The position numbers and the translations under genes are program-made. A stretch of 64,000 bases of DNA from the NCBI GenBank assembly GCA_965279165.1, contig OZ257140.1:2232001-2296000 (forward strand). The letters are read 5' to 3'. This stretch comes from JBAYIE01 sp965279165. Lineage in GTDB: Bacteria > Bacteroidota > Bacteroidia > UKL13-3. Below the pieces are notes generated by a model. The model had not been told where the DNA came from. It did no database searches and saw only the letters and a program-made list of their open reading frames with translations. Every line of letters starts with the position of its first letter. The first letter of the stretch is position 1. Below, piece after piece: positions 54,094 to 64,000 of this stretch.

Positions 54094-55820
54094 TCTTTAA
54101 TAAAGGTAGTTAATAGTTTGGTAATATTGTTCTTTTTATCTGCGACCAAAACTTCGATATCTAATTTGCCTGTTGGCGAACGAGATGTAAAATGGTGTAT
54201 GAGTAAATTGTTTTTTGCATCGTATTCAAGCAGCTCCCAATTTCCGTTTATTTTAAGTTCATATTTACCTATGCCAGAAAAATTATCGTTGACATGGAAA
54301 AGTAGAACAGAAGTATCTAATGCATGTAAAGAAGGATGTGTTTGAATGAGCTTTACAGCGGGAGCAATGGTATCTAATTCTAAGGTATAAAAACCGAACA
54401 AATTGTTTTTACCGTTAATGGATTTGTTGTCATAACTGCTGCTACAGTAACGATATGTTTGTTCTTCTTTCTCTTTAAAAGCAAGGCAAAGTTTGTCCAT
54501 TATTTCTAATGGGATTTTATTGTTAGGCTTAATCGAAATAGTAAACGATTTGTAAACGGGGATTGTGTAATTTCCAACGATGTATGTATCTACAAAACTT
54601 TTTGATCCATTTGGGATTTGTTGCACACATATTTCCATGGTATCGAAAAGACTTTTTTCGGGTACATAAACTTCTAAGTCATTTAGTTTAAATTGATTTG
54701 ATTTGTTTGGGAACATTGGGAGATAATTACACTCCGGTTTTGCGTTTGTAAGATTAATTGTTGTGTCATTCTTTATAGGAACATAGCATACAAAATTTCG
54801 AAAATTGAAATCGTAAATTGTTATTTTAACCATTGAAGTCTTTGAAGATGTTAAGGATCGATTTATTCGTCCTTTATTTCTATGAAACGGATAAAGTGAA
54901 ATATCATTCCCGTCCTCTATAAAGAATTTTTGTATCCGGTAACCTTCCAGCTTATAAGTAGCAAAATCAATGTGTGCATTGATGCATCTTGTCTTGTCGA
55001 AAGCAAATCGATTTAGCCGAAATGCAAAATATTTTTTAGAATCAATTGTTAACTCTGCGCCATAAATACTGTATTCTTTTTCTTTGTTGAGAAGAAAATC
55101 ATTGGCAATAAAACCGAAACCAAAAATTCCTTGAGGAACCATTAATGTATCCATTACCAGAAATCCACTATCCGTTGCAAGTAAAGCAGCTGAATTAATT
55201 TTATAGTCGGAAACAATAACAGGATGCTGCGACGCCAATGAATACACCAAAATGTTTTTTAATATAGGAGGTAAACTATCTTGTCCTTTTATTCCAAATA
55301 ATTGCGGATTTATTATTTCTTCGGTTTTGGTATCCCTTATTTCAAAATGTAAATGCGGACCTGTGGAAGTACCAGTATTCCCGGTATATCCAATGATTTG
55401 TCCTTTCATAACCGGAAGTACATCTTTACCCGGAAAATGATCCATCTCGAATTGTTTGTGGTTATATTGATAGGTAAGAATATGCGTAGCGATCGGACCT
55501 TCAAATGCGCGTAAATGTCCATACACACTGCTATATCCATTTGGGTGTTGAATATAAATAGCTTTGCCATACCCAACGGATTGTATTTTAATGCGGGATA
55601 CAAATCCATCCGCAATTGCATATACCGGTAAGCCTTCGGTTTCATTGGTCCGTATATCCATTCCACTATGAAAATGGTTGTCGCGTAATGAACCAAATGG
55701 TGCGCTTAAATATAATGGTGTATCCATAGGATACTGAAAAAAATGGGTAGGATATACCTGAGCTAATATTTTAAAGCATATAAAAAGATGCATGAACCAT
55801 GTCAATAAAATTCTTTTCAT
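54090..55820 (-). CDS. M23 family zinc metallopeptidase
   Basis: Exported endopeptidase of 576 residues. Signal peptide (1-20); the LytM/M23 domain lies at the front, about 35-165, with zinc ligands H51 and D55 (HSGMD) and the HLHFE block (156-160). The long C-terminal region (about 180-576) is beta-rich and of unknown function. It probably cuts peptidoglycan cross-links. Bcp follows with a 4-bp overlap; the functional link is unclear. Confidence 0.92.
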   Translation of the reverse strand: MKRILLTWFMHLFICFKILAQVYPTHFFQYPMDTPLYLSAPFGSLRDNHFHSGMDIRTNETEGLPVYAIADGFVSRIKIQSVGYGKAIYIQHPNGYSSVYGHLRAFEGPIATHILTYQYNHKQFEMDHFPGKDVLPVMKGQIIGYTGNTGTSTGPHLHFEIRDTKTEEIINPQLFGIKGQDSLPPILKNILVYSLASQHPVIVSDYKINSAALLATDSGFLVMDTLMVPQGIFGFGFIANDFLLNKEKEYSIYGAELTIDSKKYFAFRLNRFAFDKTRCINAHIDFATYKLEGYRIQKFFIEDGNDISLYPFHRNKGRINRSLTSSKTSMVKITIYDFNFRNFVCYVPIKNDTTINLTNAKPECNYLPMFPNKSNQFKLNDLEVYVPEKSLFDTMEICVQQIPNGSKSFVDTYIVGNYTIPVYKSFTISIKPNNKIPLEIMDKLCLAFKEKEEQTYRYCSSSYDNKSINGKNNLFGFYTLELDTIAPAVKLIQTHPSLHALDTSVLLFHVNDNFSGIGKYELKINGNWELLEYDAKNNLLIHHFTSRSPTGKLDIEVLVADKKNNITKLLTTFIKE

Positions 55821-56316
55821 TTTGCCTTTTAAAAAAGATTAATATTTAAATTAAAGTAAATAAGTGTTTAAAACGAAGTGTTTTTCAGAGACAATATACT
55901 ATTTATATGAGATAATAACCAATATGTGTTTAGATAGGTATTAGGCTAAGCGGTTTTTTTATCAGTACAAATGGAGTTATTGTGAAATGTACTATTTAAA
56001 TGCAATTGCAATTCCAAATCTATTTGATTGAAAAATTAAAGTCTTTGAAATATGGTAAAAATAATTGTATAAGTAATTGAAATACAATAATATACAAATT
56101 CATTAACTAAAATTTTATTGGGATAATCAATTGAACCAAAAATCAATTAATTCTTATAAAGGTTAATTATCCATTTATTTCAACCTGAACTACTTCATCA
56201 TTATCATTATTCCTTCATTTAAGGCCAGGATATCTTTGCAATCTAAATTGTTATTTAAGCCAAATGAAACGTATGAATTAAAGAGTTGAATACACAAAAT
56301 AGTTACAGGGAATAAT
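55821..56316. other. 496-bp AT-rich divergent region
   Basis: Divergent gap between the M23 and PorP/SprF genes. Very AT-rich with many TTAA/ATTT runs. I see no credible open frame, RNA gene or strong hairpin. It must hold the promoters of both genes, but no perfect TTG/TAnnTTTG pair is visible. Confidence 0.4.
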
Positions 56317-57246
56317 TTGAATTTTTTTAAGAAACATATAATATTAATTACAACAGTTGTTATTTGTTGCCCATATTGGAGTTTTGCCCAACAGGAAGCA
56401 ATGTATTCACAATATATGTTTAATACGATGGCTGTAAATCCGGCATATGCAGGAAGTAGGGAAGTGTTTAGTATGACCGGTTTATTCAGAGCGCAATGGT
56501 TGGGAATAGAAGGAGCACCGGTTTCACAGACACTGAGTATGGATGCTCCATTAAACAATAAGAAAGTTGGATTGGGCATGATTTTATTCAGCGATAAAAT
56601 TGGGTATACCAGTAATATTGGGGCTCATGCTTGTTACGCGTATCGTTTACGTTTTAGAAGAAATACATTCTCAATGGGTTTAAAATTAGGTGTTGTTAGA
56701 TTTAATGCCAATTTAAACCAGGCAATTCTTACAACAGGAAATACATCAGATGATATTGGCTTTGCCAACAATGTTACGATTTATATTCCAAGTGCAGGTG
56801 CCGGAATTTATTTAAATAGTGATAAGTATTATATGGGATTTTCGATTCCTAATTTGTACAATACCAAATTGGTTAAAAATACCGAAATAAAAGTAAATAA
56901 ATACGACCATATATTTATGATGGGGGGCTATGTTTTTGATTTGAAAAATGATATTAAATTGAAGCCTTCTTTTCTATACAAATTTGTATTGGGTGCACCA
57001 ATGGAGTTCGATTTAAATACCAATATTTGGTTTTATGATATATTAGGTCTCGGTTTATCATACAGGACCGGCGACGCTGTTATTGCAATGGTCGAATTAC
57101 AAGCTGCTCCAAATTTCAGAATCGGGTATTCTTTTGATTATACCATTACAAATATTCAAAGTTATTCATCAGGCACCCATGAGATAATCTTAAGGTATGA
57201 ATTTGGATTTGGTTCCAAAAAAGTGATTACACCACGTTACTTTTAA
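56317..57246 (+). CDS. PorP/SprF family type IX membrane protein
   Basis: Outer-membrane barrel of 309 residues. Signal peptide (1-25, ending SFAQ), then QEAMYSQYMFNTMAVNPAYAGS, the hallmark of the PorP/SprF family. The start is TTG at 56317: the next ATG (56401) would remove the signal peptide. PorP/SprF proteins are outer-membrane anchors for particular T9SS substrates, such as SprF for SprB. It is followed 1 bp later by an OmpA-type protein, a typical pair, and then by the giant repeat protein that may be its substrate. Confidence 0.92.
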   Translation: MNFFKKHIILITTVVICCPYWSFAQQEAMYSQYMFNTMAVNPAYAGSREVFSMTGLFRAQWLGIEGAPVSQTLSMDAPLNNKKVGLGMILFSDKIGYTSNIGAHACYAYRLRFRRNTFSMGLKLGVVRFNANLNQAILTTGNTSDDIGFANNVTIYIPSAGAGIYLNSDKYYMGFSIPNLYNTKLVKNTEIKVNKYDHIFMMGGYVFDLKNDIKLKPSFLYKFVLGAPMEFDLNTNIWFYDILGLGLSYRTGDAVIAMVELQAAPNFRIGYSFDYTITNIQSYSSGTHEIILRYEFGFGSKKVITPRYF

Positions 57247-57247
57247 C

Positions 57248-59674
57248 ATGAGAATCATCTATTATCTGATTCTAATTGTGCTATTCAATGCAACACCATT
57301 GTTGTCGCAAAACACAACAGCACTCAAGGAAAAAATTGGTGATAAGTACTTTGCAAAAATGAGCTATATCCAAGCGATAACTACTTATGAAGATGTACTA
57401 AAAGACGATTCTGGAAATGTGAGTGTTCTTCCAAATCTTGCGATATCATATCGGAAAATTAACGATTATGAGGCGGCTACAAGAGCATATACCAAATTGG
57501 TTTACATTTACCCAAAAGACTCGAATTATTTGTTGGCACTTGCGCAGGTGTTAGCAGTAAATAAAAAATATAAAGAATCTCAATCAATATATGAACAACT
57601 AAGCATACTTTGCCCCAGCGATACTCGAAGTGCAGCTTATGCTAAAGCATACAGTGACTCCATTTTTCTTTCCAATTACAATAAAAATAATATCATAACG
57701 ATTGCAAATTTTAACACTGACCAAAGTGATTTTGGTCCGGTTTATTATAAACAAGGTTTGGTATTTAGTTCTGGTCGAACATCAAAGGGAGTTGTAAAAC
57801 GTTCATTCGATTGGGACTTATCTGCATTTCTAGATTTATACTATATAAAGGATACTGGTGATATTGCTTTCGCTCCGAGTATTGATACAACATTTGGCAG
57901 TTCAAAAAGACGAAAACTACATTATAACGACGACGATACTCGTTATACCAGTAATGATACAAAAACCATGGCTGGATATCTTAGTCAGAAGTATTTTGAT
58001 ACTTCTGGTATGTTTTTAACCCAGCCTTTTTTAATAGAAAAATTTAGTAAAGGGATTAATTCTAAATATCATGAAGGATCATCGGTATTTAGCAAAGATC
58101 AACGCACCATTTATTTTACAAGAAACAACTTCTACAATGGTAAAACAAAAAGAACCAAGGATGGCGTTAACAAACTTAAAATTTATCAAGCCACATTTGA
58201 TGGAAATATATGGGGAGATGTTAAGCCATTAAATATTAATAATAACGAGTATTCAATTGGTCATCCTGCGCTTGCTGCAAATGACAGCATCTTAATCTTT
58301 GCTTCAGATATGCCTGGAGGATATGGAGGAGTTGACTTATATAAAAGTTATCGAAAGGAAAATGGAAAATGGAGTGATCCGGAAAATATGGGACCGGAGT
58401 TAAATTCAAGAGAAAACGATATGTTTCCTTATATCGATGTGGAAGGAAATTTGTTTTTCTCAAGTGATGGATATCCCGGTTATGGAGGATTAGATATTTT
58501 TAAAACTTCTCTAGAGAAATTTGCACCACAAAATCTTGGTATACCTATAAATAGCAATTATGATGACTTTGGAATTGCATTGGATAAATCAGGAAAGGAA
58601 GGATTTATCAGTTCAAATAGGAGGAGGGGATTTAATGACGACGATATTTATATAGTAACTATTCCAAAACCTTCAAAATTTATTGTACGTATAGTTGATA
58701 GCGCAACTAAAGAACTTATAATACAATCGGAGTTGCAGATAAAACATAGCTTTTCTGCTGAAGTGCCAAAATTTGATTCTTCATCAACTGGTATGTTCAA
58801 TGCCTATTTATGGAATCAGCAGCCATATGTATTTAACGCTTCTGCATTCCGATACTATAGCAATATGGTGGCAGAAACCGTAAGTTTAGCAAAACCATTA
58901 ATCACCATTGAGTTAGCAAAAAAGAAAACCGGTTGTATACTAGCAGGAACTATTACCAATAAGGACACCAAGTTACCGGTACCTGGTGCTCATATTGTAC
59001 TCTTTGATATTACCGACAATGATACTGTTTATGATTTTGTTGTTGGCGAAGATGGAAAATACAGGTATGCCAGTTTAAAAAGTCAGCATTTGTATTTAAT
59101 TGATGTGAGTTGCGAAGGTTTTTTTAAGAAACCGGTAGTAGAACTAAATACCTCAGATAACGACTGTATGTCAGTATTGGAAAGAGAGTATGATTATTTG
59201 CGTGATTTTGAGTTAGAGAAAATTGTTGTAGGTAAAGCAATAAAAATCGAGAACATTTACTTCGATTTAGCTAAATATAATATAAGAAAAAGTGCCGCTT
59301 TCGAATTGGACAAAATTGTTAAATTGATGCAAGATAATCCGGACATTGTAATTGAATTGAGTTCGCATACCGACTGCCGTGCTTCATTTAAATATAATTT
59401 AACTTTATCGGATAACAGGGCAAAAGCTTCTGCAGATTATATTGTGTCCAAGGGAATATCAAGTGAAAGAATTGTAGGAAAAGGTTATGGTGAAACTCGT
59501 TTGGTTAATGATTGTGAATGTGAAGGGACAGTGATAAGTAGAAAATGTACAGAAGAAGAGCACCAGGCCAATAGAAGAACAGAATTCCAAGTAACAGGAT
59601 TCTTAAGTGATAAAGATACCCAGATTCTACCCAATGAAAACGTTCCAAAAACGGTACCAGTTCCTGTAGAATAA
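57248..59674 (+). CDS. TPR/PD40/OmpA-domain envelope protein
   Basis: Envelope protein of 808 residues. Signal peptide (1-21); TPR-like repeats about 25-130; WD40-like PD40 propeller strands about 150-480 (SVFSKDQRTIYFTRN, YGGVDLYKS, YGGLDIFKTS); a carboxypeptidase-like regulatory domain about 570-635 (KLPVPGAHIVLFD); OmpA C-terminal domain about 670-800 (NIYFDLAKYNIRKSA, SSHTDCRASFKYN) that binds peptidoglycan. The domain order is that of the PorE-type proteins which anchor T9SS machinery. Paired with the PorP/SprF gene upstream. Confidence 0.92.
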   Translation: MRIIYYLILIVLFNATPLLSQNTTALKEKIGDKYFAKMSYIQAITTYEDVLKDDSGNVSVLPNLAISYRKINDYEAATRAYTKLVYIYPKDSNYLLALAQVLAVNKKYKESQSIYEQLSILCPSDTRSAAYAKAYSDSIFLSNYNKNNIITIANFNTDQSDFGPVYYKQGLVFSSGRTSKGVVKRSFDWDLSAFLDLYYIKDTGDIAFAPSIDTTFGSSKRRKLHYNDDDTRYTSNDTKTMAGYLSQKYFDTSGMFLTQPFLIEKFSKGINSKYHEGSSVFSKDQRTIYFTRNNFYNGKTKRTKDGVNKLKIYQATFDGNIWGDVKPLNINNNEYSIGHPALAANDSILIFASDMPGGYGGVDLYKSYRKENGKWSDPENMGPELNSRENDMFPYIDVEGNLFFSSDGYPGYGGLDIFKTSLEKFAPQNLGIPINSNYDDFGIALDKSGKEGFISSNRRRGFNDDDIYIVTIPKPSKFIVRIVDSATKELIIQSELQIKHSFSAEVPKFDSSSTGMFNAYLWNQQPYVFNASAFRYYSNMVAETVSLAKPLITIELAKKKTGCILAGTITNKDTKLPVPGAHIVLFDITDNDTVYDFVVGEDGKYRYASLKSQHLYLIDVSCEGFFKKPVVELNTSDNDCMSVLEREYDYLRDFELEKIVVGKAIKIENIYFDLAKYNIRKSAAFELDKIVKLMQDNPDIVIELSSHTDCRASFKYNLTLSDNRAKASADYIVSKGISSERIVGKGYGETRLVNDCECEGTVISRKCTEEEHQANRRTEFQVTGFLSDKDTQILPNENVPKTVPVPVE

Positions 59675-60068
59675 AATGCAACGCGATGATTCACAGAGAA
59701 TCAGTCAGAAATCAATCTTAATTAACCCCAAGAGTGTCCATTAAAATATACGGTTGTTAGAAGGGATTCGCAATCAGGATAATGTATTTTGAACTGACAA
59801 AACAAATAAATTATATGCATGGCAGAAATGTGCAAATTAATGGCAAATAATACCATACAAAACGCTTTTGAAGGTATAAATAGTTCAAATGTTGAAAAAT
59901 GAAGTATTTACCAATAATACTGCCATTCATTTTTATGGGCATTGTCACAAATAATTAATAGAAAAAAGTATTCCAAAAGGAGGCATTTTGTGGTTCGATT
60001 CAGAAAGATAAATGCCAAGGATTTACAAGGGTTTTCAGTATAATTCTCAAGAAATTAAAATTTGAAAA
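59675..60068. other. 394-bp AT-rich gap before the giant gene
   Basis: AT-rich spacer without a credible frame, RNA or repeat. The leader of the giant gene must lie here. No perfect promoter pair is seen. Confidence 0.4.
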
Positions 60069-63000
60069 ATGTATAAATCGAATTTATATATTTTTTACAA
60101 GTTATTCTTGGCTATTTCACGCCGCGAATTCATCTTTTTTCTTGCTACTATTTTTTTACTTTTTTTAACTCCTGCAGAAATTCGAGCGGATGGTAGTAAA
60201 AGTTTATATCCAAATGGAGTAACCGGTTATCGCGCTTATCTAGGAAGTCATTCATCAGGGACTGCATATAATCCTTTTCCTACAACAGGTAAAACTTTTG
60301 CATATGCTAAGGTAGGTGATACTTTATATTTAGGTACAAGTGTTCAAGGGATGGGCTATGCTACCATAAGAGTTGAAGCACCAAATGGAGTGGTTTATTC
60401 TTCGGGTTCTTCTACAACTGTTGGAAGAATTTCAAATCGAACACAAGAAAAAAATGGGCCAGATTACCCTGGTTATACTTTAGGATATACACCTTATACC
60501 ATAATTGTTGGTGCTGGCCAAGAAGGAATTTGGGCAATTAATTTTATATCACAGGATACAACAGCAACTTCAAATCCAACAAATATTGCTGCCAATTCAG
60601 AATGGTCCTCTGCCCCAGGTTCAGCGAATATGATTGCTGCTTGGGATGTTTCTGTAAGAAATGCAGGAACTTTTATTACAGGACGTGTTTTTACAACAAT
60701 GTTTCATGGTGTTATGAATACACCGTTTGACAACGGATTCTATGGTAAATTTTATGTATTAACGAAGGATGGATATTTATACTTAGTAGACAATAACGGC
60801 CAACAAGGATTAAACTTTGCATGGTTTTCAAATAACAAAGGTTTGAAGACTGCAGCAGGTGAAGCATCCTATTTGAGTTATAATTCGACAACCGATCCCC
60901 CAATAAAAGATCCAAGAACTCCTGATGGTTTAAACGACATTACCCAGAAAGTTTTCTATGAAATACCAGCTTCTGATATGCCTGCAACAACAGCAACATC
61001 TTCTGGTTATACTTGGTTAAAACAATCATCAGCACTTTCACCAACAGTTTCTAATTTTTCATTTGTAGGTAAAGAGGGTACTCCTAATTTAGCTGGTACC
61101 TATCCTCTTGGAGGATATATAAATTTTACAGCATCTGATAATTGTAATTATGCGATTGATATCGATGCAAATAATAATGGGGTATACACTGATGCGGTTG
61201 ATAGAAGATTAAGCGGATCTGCATATTACGGATCTAATTCAGTTTTATGGAACGGATTGAATGGCCAGGGTAATAAGATAAGCGCCGGAACTAGTGCAAT
61301 AAAAATTAGAATCTTCTTGTTAGGCGGAGAAATTCACTTTCCGTTTTTTGATTTGGAAGACAATCGAAGTGGATTAATAATTAAATTGTTAAATAGTTCA
61401 GGTACACCCGTTACAAATGCGGATACAATTTTTTGGGATGATACCGGAATAACATCAAGTGGTGGACCTTCGAATCCGGTTAAAACAGGAATTGTTGGAG
61501 TGAGAAGTAGTGTTAATGGACACAAATTTGGTGATGGAACTGATGTAGGATTTGGAAATGAAAAGGTGCTTGATACATGGACATACACGCCAGGTAATAT
61601 TATAGTATCTTCCATCAACATCGAATTAAGAGAATCTAATTTAGAAGTGGTAAGTATTACGCCTAGTACATCTTCTCTTTGTCCGGGTGGTTCTGCAAAT
61701 TTAACCTATACTGTTCTTACAAGAAATAATGGTCCTGGAAATATTACAGGTGCAAAATTTAAATTTACATTTCCAACTGAAATGACCAACATAAGCTGTT
61801 CAACGAGTACAACGGGAACAGCAACAGTTACTTCAAAAGATACGCTAGTTGCTGGAGAAGTTTCTGCCGTTGCCAACATGAACAATGGCGCAACAATAAC
61901 TTATTATATTGCCGGAATCGTTGGTAATTCTCCAGGTGGTGGGGTTATGAATGTAACCGGAAGCATGATGCGTATAGCGGATTTAACTGACCCCGACGCA
62001 ACCAATACAGATATTGCAACACCAACTAATCCTCAAAGTGAATGTGATGCAGATACAGTTGGATGTAATAATATTAAAACCAATAGTGGAGTTACTGTAG
62101 GTTCGGCTAATACAATTACGGCACCAAGTTCAATTTGCGCTGCTTCTGGAAATCCTAGTGCATTTAATGCAAGTACAGTTTCAGGTAGCCCGGTTTATCG
62201 ATGGGAATATTCTACCAATGGGGTTTCGAATTGGTTAGCTGTTCCTAATGGTTCTTCAGGTACTACATATGCGAGTGAAGACTATAATCCTACTACAATA
62301 AGCGTCACAACATATTATCGACGTAAAGTAAAAATTTCAGGTTGTACCGATACGATAATAAGTAACATTGGAGTAATTTATGTAGGTGCAAGTCCAACAA
62401 ATAATACCATTACCTACAATGGATTAGCAACCGCATGTGGTGCATACGATCCTCCAACAATAATCGGATCAACTCCAACAGGAGGAACAGGTACTTATTT
62501 CTATCAATGGCAAAGTTCAACCGTTTCAGATTTTAGTTCGTCTGTTACAACTATCTCAGGCGCCACCGGAATTGATTATGATCCTCCTTCAATTTCCCCA
62601 ACTACTACCATTTATTTTAGAAGAAATGTTACCTCTACTTCATGTAGTACTGCAGGAAACAGCAATATTGTTTCAATTACAGTAAATGCAAGTGTAAGCA
62701 ATGCTATTGTCGATCCAACCATTTATGAATATTGTGTATCCGGAAATCCGGCGGTAATTGCAAATGAAAGTGCACCGGGAGGTTCTCCTACCTATTTGTG
62801 GCAAAGTTCAACTGATGGATCTTCCTATAGTACTGCATCCGGAACCAGCAATACCCAAACTTACGATCCTCCAAGTTTAAGTGTAGGTACTTATTATTAT
62901 AGAAGACAAATTACTTCAGGTGGATGTACCAATTATAGTAATGTAGTCGTAATCACTGTAAATACAGATATTTCCAATACAATCATTGCGCCCGGCACAA

Positions 63001-64000
63001 CAGATTTTTGTTCTACGGGTGATGCTTCTTCGATTACCGGAACACCAACAGGTGGAGGTGCAAGTGGAAATTATACTATTCAATGGCAAGTTTCAACTGA
63101 CAGTACAAATTATAATGATATTGTTGGTGCAAATAGTATTCCTTATGATCCTCCATCTGTAAGTGGCACTAGATACTACCGTCGATTAATTACAACACCA
63201 ACTTGTGCAACGGTAACAAGTAATGTGATTAAAATTACTATTCATCCTACTAGTGTTGGAGGAAGTATATCAGGAGGAGCAAGTGTATGTACCGGAACAA
63301 ACAGTACCAATTTAACACTGAGCGGTCATACAGGAAGTATCGTAAGATGGCAATCATCCACAGCATCTGATTTTAGCACAGGCTTAACCAATATTGCAAA
63401 TACAACCACCACACAAACGGCAAGCAACTTAACAGCTACTACTTATTACAGAGCAATTATTAAGAGTGGTGTATGCGATTCGGCAAGCAGTGCAAGTGCA
63501 ACGGTAACGGTTAATCCTGCAAGTGTAGGAGGAACTATAGCAGGAAGTGCAACGGTATGTACCGGAACCAATTCAACCAATTTAACTCTAAGCGGACATA
63601 CAGGAAGTATCGTAAGATGGCAATCATCCACCGTTTCGAACTTCTCATCGAATGTTACCAATATTGCAAACACAACCACCACACATACGGCAAGCAATTT
63701 AACTGCAACCACATATTACAGAGCAATTATTAAGAGTGGTGTTTGTGATTCGATATCAAGTGCAAGTGCAACCGTAACGGTAAGTCCTGCATCGGTTGGT
63801 GGATCATTTAGCGGAGGTCATGTTACGGTATGTACCGGAACAAACAGCACAACCTTAACACTGAGCGGACATACAGGAAGTATTCAATGGCAGAAGTCAA
63901 CCACATCGGCCACAACCGGATTTACCAATATTACCGATTCAATATCGGCAACATTACGAGCAACCAATCTAACAACAAAAACATATTACAGAGCAGTAGT
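60069..64000 (+). CDS. giant Ig-repeat surface protein, N-terminal part
   Basis: An uninterrupted frame from the ATG at 60069 to the window end (1310 codons plus two bases, no stop). Signal peptide about 1-40 with a long hydrophobic core (FLATIFLLFLTP). An N-terminal region of about 500 residues follows, then a DUF11-like segment near 530-660 (LTYTVLTRNNGPGNITGAKF). From about 680 come Ig-like repeats, each with a W and a YYRR/YYRA strand. The last three repeats, starting at 63252, 63522 and 63792, are exact 270-bp units. It follows the PorP/SprF and OmpA genes, so it is probably a T9SS-exported adhesin; its C-terminal signal is beyond the window. Confidence 0.92.
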   Translation, partial: MYKSNLYIFYKLFLAISRREFIFFLATIFLLFLTPAEIRADGSKSLYPNGVTGYRAYLGSHSSGTAYNPFPTTGKTFAYAKVGDTLYLGTSVQGMGYATIRVEAPNGVVYSSGSSTTVGRISNRTQEKNGPDYPGYTLGYTPYTIIVGAGQEGIWAINFISQDTTATSNPTNIAANSEWSSAPGSANMIAAWDVSVRNAGTFITGRVFTTMFHGVMNTPFDNGFYGKFYVLTKDGYLYLVDNNGQQGLNFAWFSNNKGLKTAAGEASYLSYNSTTDPPIKDPRTPDGLNDITQKVFYEIPASDMPATTATSSGYTWLKQSSALSPTVSNFSFVGKEGTPNLAGTYPLGGYINFTASDNCNYAIDIDANNNGVYTDAVDRRLSGSAYYGSNSVLWNGLNGQGNKISAGTSAIKIRIFLLGGEIHFPFFDLEDNRSGLIIKLLNSSGTPVTNADTIFWDDTGITSSGGPSNPVKTGIVGVRSSVNGHKFGDGTDVGFGNEKVLDTWTYTPGNIIVSSINIELRESNLEVVSITPSTSSLCPGGSANLTYTVLTRNNGPGNITGAKFKFTFPTEMTNISCSTSTTGTATVTSKDTLVAGEVSAVANMNNGATITYYIAGIVGNSPGGGVMNVTGSMMRIADLTDPDATNTDIATPTNPQSECDADTVGCNNIKTNSGVTVGSANTITAPSSICAASGNPSAFNASTVSGSPVYRWEYSTNGVSNWLAVPNGSSGTTYASEDYNPTTISVTTYYRRKVKISGCTDTIISNIGVIYVGASPTNNTITYNGLATACGAYDPPTIIGSTPTGGTGTYFYQWQSSTVSDFSSSVTTISGATGIDYDPPSISPTTTIYFRRNVTSTSCSTAGNSNIVSITVNASVSNAIVDPTIYEYCVSGNPAVIANESAPGGSPTYLWQSSTDGSSYSTASGTSNTQTYDPPSLSVGTYYYRRQITSGGCTNYSNVVVITVNTDISNTIIAPGTTDFCSTGDASSITGTPTGGGASGNYTIQWQVSTDSTNYNDIVGANSIPYDPPSVSGTRYYRRLITTPTCATVTSNVIKITIHPTSVGGSISGGASVCTGTNSTNLTLSGHTGSIVRWQSSTASDFSTGLTNIANTTTTQTASNLTATTYYRAIIKSGVCDSASSASATVTVNPASVGGTIAGSATVCTGTNSTNLTLSGHTGSIVRWQSSTVSNFSSNVTNIANTTTTHTASNLTATTYYRAIIKSGVCDSISSASATVTVSPASVGGSFSGGHVTVCTGTNSTTLTLSGHTGSIQWQKSTTSATTGFTNITDSISATLRATNLTTKTYYRAV
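63252..64000 (+). repeat. 270-bp in-frame tandem repeat in the giant gene
   Basis: Three successive units at 63252, 63522 and 63792 have the same phase and 90-codon period. Identity is very high over parts of the unit (for example catacaggaagtatcgtaag), and lower in the segments encoding the TASDFSTG/VSNFSSN/TTSATTG variants. The array runs out of the window. Confidence 0.9.

Noticed and set aside
61334..61621. Minus-strand ORF inside the giant gene
   Set aside because: It is the shadow of a long, well-behaved plus-strand frame with Ig-like repeats. The same applies to 63446-63712.

Overview
This is an AT-rich stretch of a Bacteroidota chromosome. The evidence is type IX secretion (T9SS) substrates of both sorting classes, a PorP/SprF protein beside a TPR/OmpA protein, a TonB receptor with an N-terminal carboxypeptidase-like domain, and an E1 2-oxo acid dehydrogenase with alpha and beta chains fused. 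The usual Bacteroidota promoter (TTG, about 19 bp, TAnnTTTG) also recurs. The gene content fits an environmental member of the Chitinophagales/Sphingobacteriales/Flavobacteriales breadth; I cannot name a genus.

Layout. 1-7 kb: a GT2 glycosyltransferase, typA, then a compact exported metal-related cluster (HYC_CC_PP protein, T9SS-secreted protein, HMA CxxC protein, TonB receptor). 7-12.5 kb: ruvX, def, fused E1, universal stress protein, cation/proton antiporter. 12.5-19.8 kb: a folded intergenic element, two large T9SS substrates, three lipoproteins, and a tandem duplication of a four-helix-bundle gene beside tRNA-Glu. 20-25.4 kb: gapA, a SurA-like PPIase, a MoxR ATPase, hutI, gamma carbonic anhydrase. 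25.4-27.2 kb: a repeat-rich island around a ParDE toxin-antitoxin pair. 27.2-30.3 kb: a tandem-AAA+ protein with a duplicated N-terminal beta domain, and a membrane protein. 30.5-31.3 kb: tRNA-Ser, tRNA-Pro and a tandem array that reads as serial terminators on the minus strand.

31.4-45 kb is the envelope core: mrp, nifU-like, pabA/trpG-like, alpha/beta hydrolase, CBS-ACT, nadK, five consecutive DUF6089-type beta-barrel paralogues, uppS, bamA and two Skp/OmpH chaperones. 45-56 kb: a small ACP-like protein, a GT39-type mannosyltransferase, SRAP, serS, cyclophilin, lpdA, DUF4421, a phospholipase D-type synthase, bcp and an M23 peptidase. 56-64 kb: a PorP/SprF protein, a TPR/PD40/OmpA protein, and the start of a giant Ig-repeat surface protein that runs off the window.

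Most of the window is ordinary housekeeping. The least ordinary parts are the metal cluster, the five-copy DUF6089 expansion, the AAA+ protein, the tRNA-derived terminator array, the tRNA-Glu cassette duplication, the ParDE operator and the giant repeat gene.
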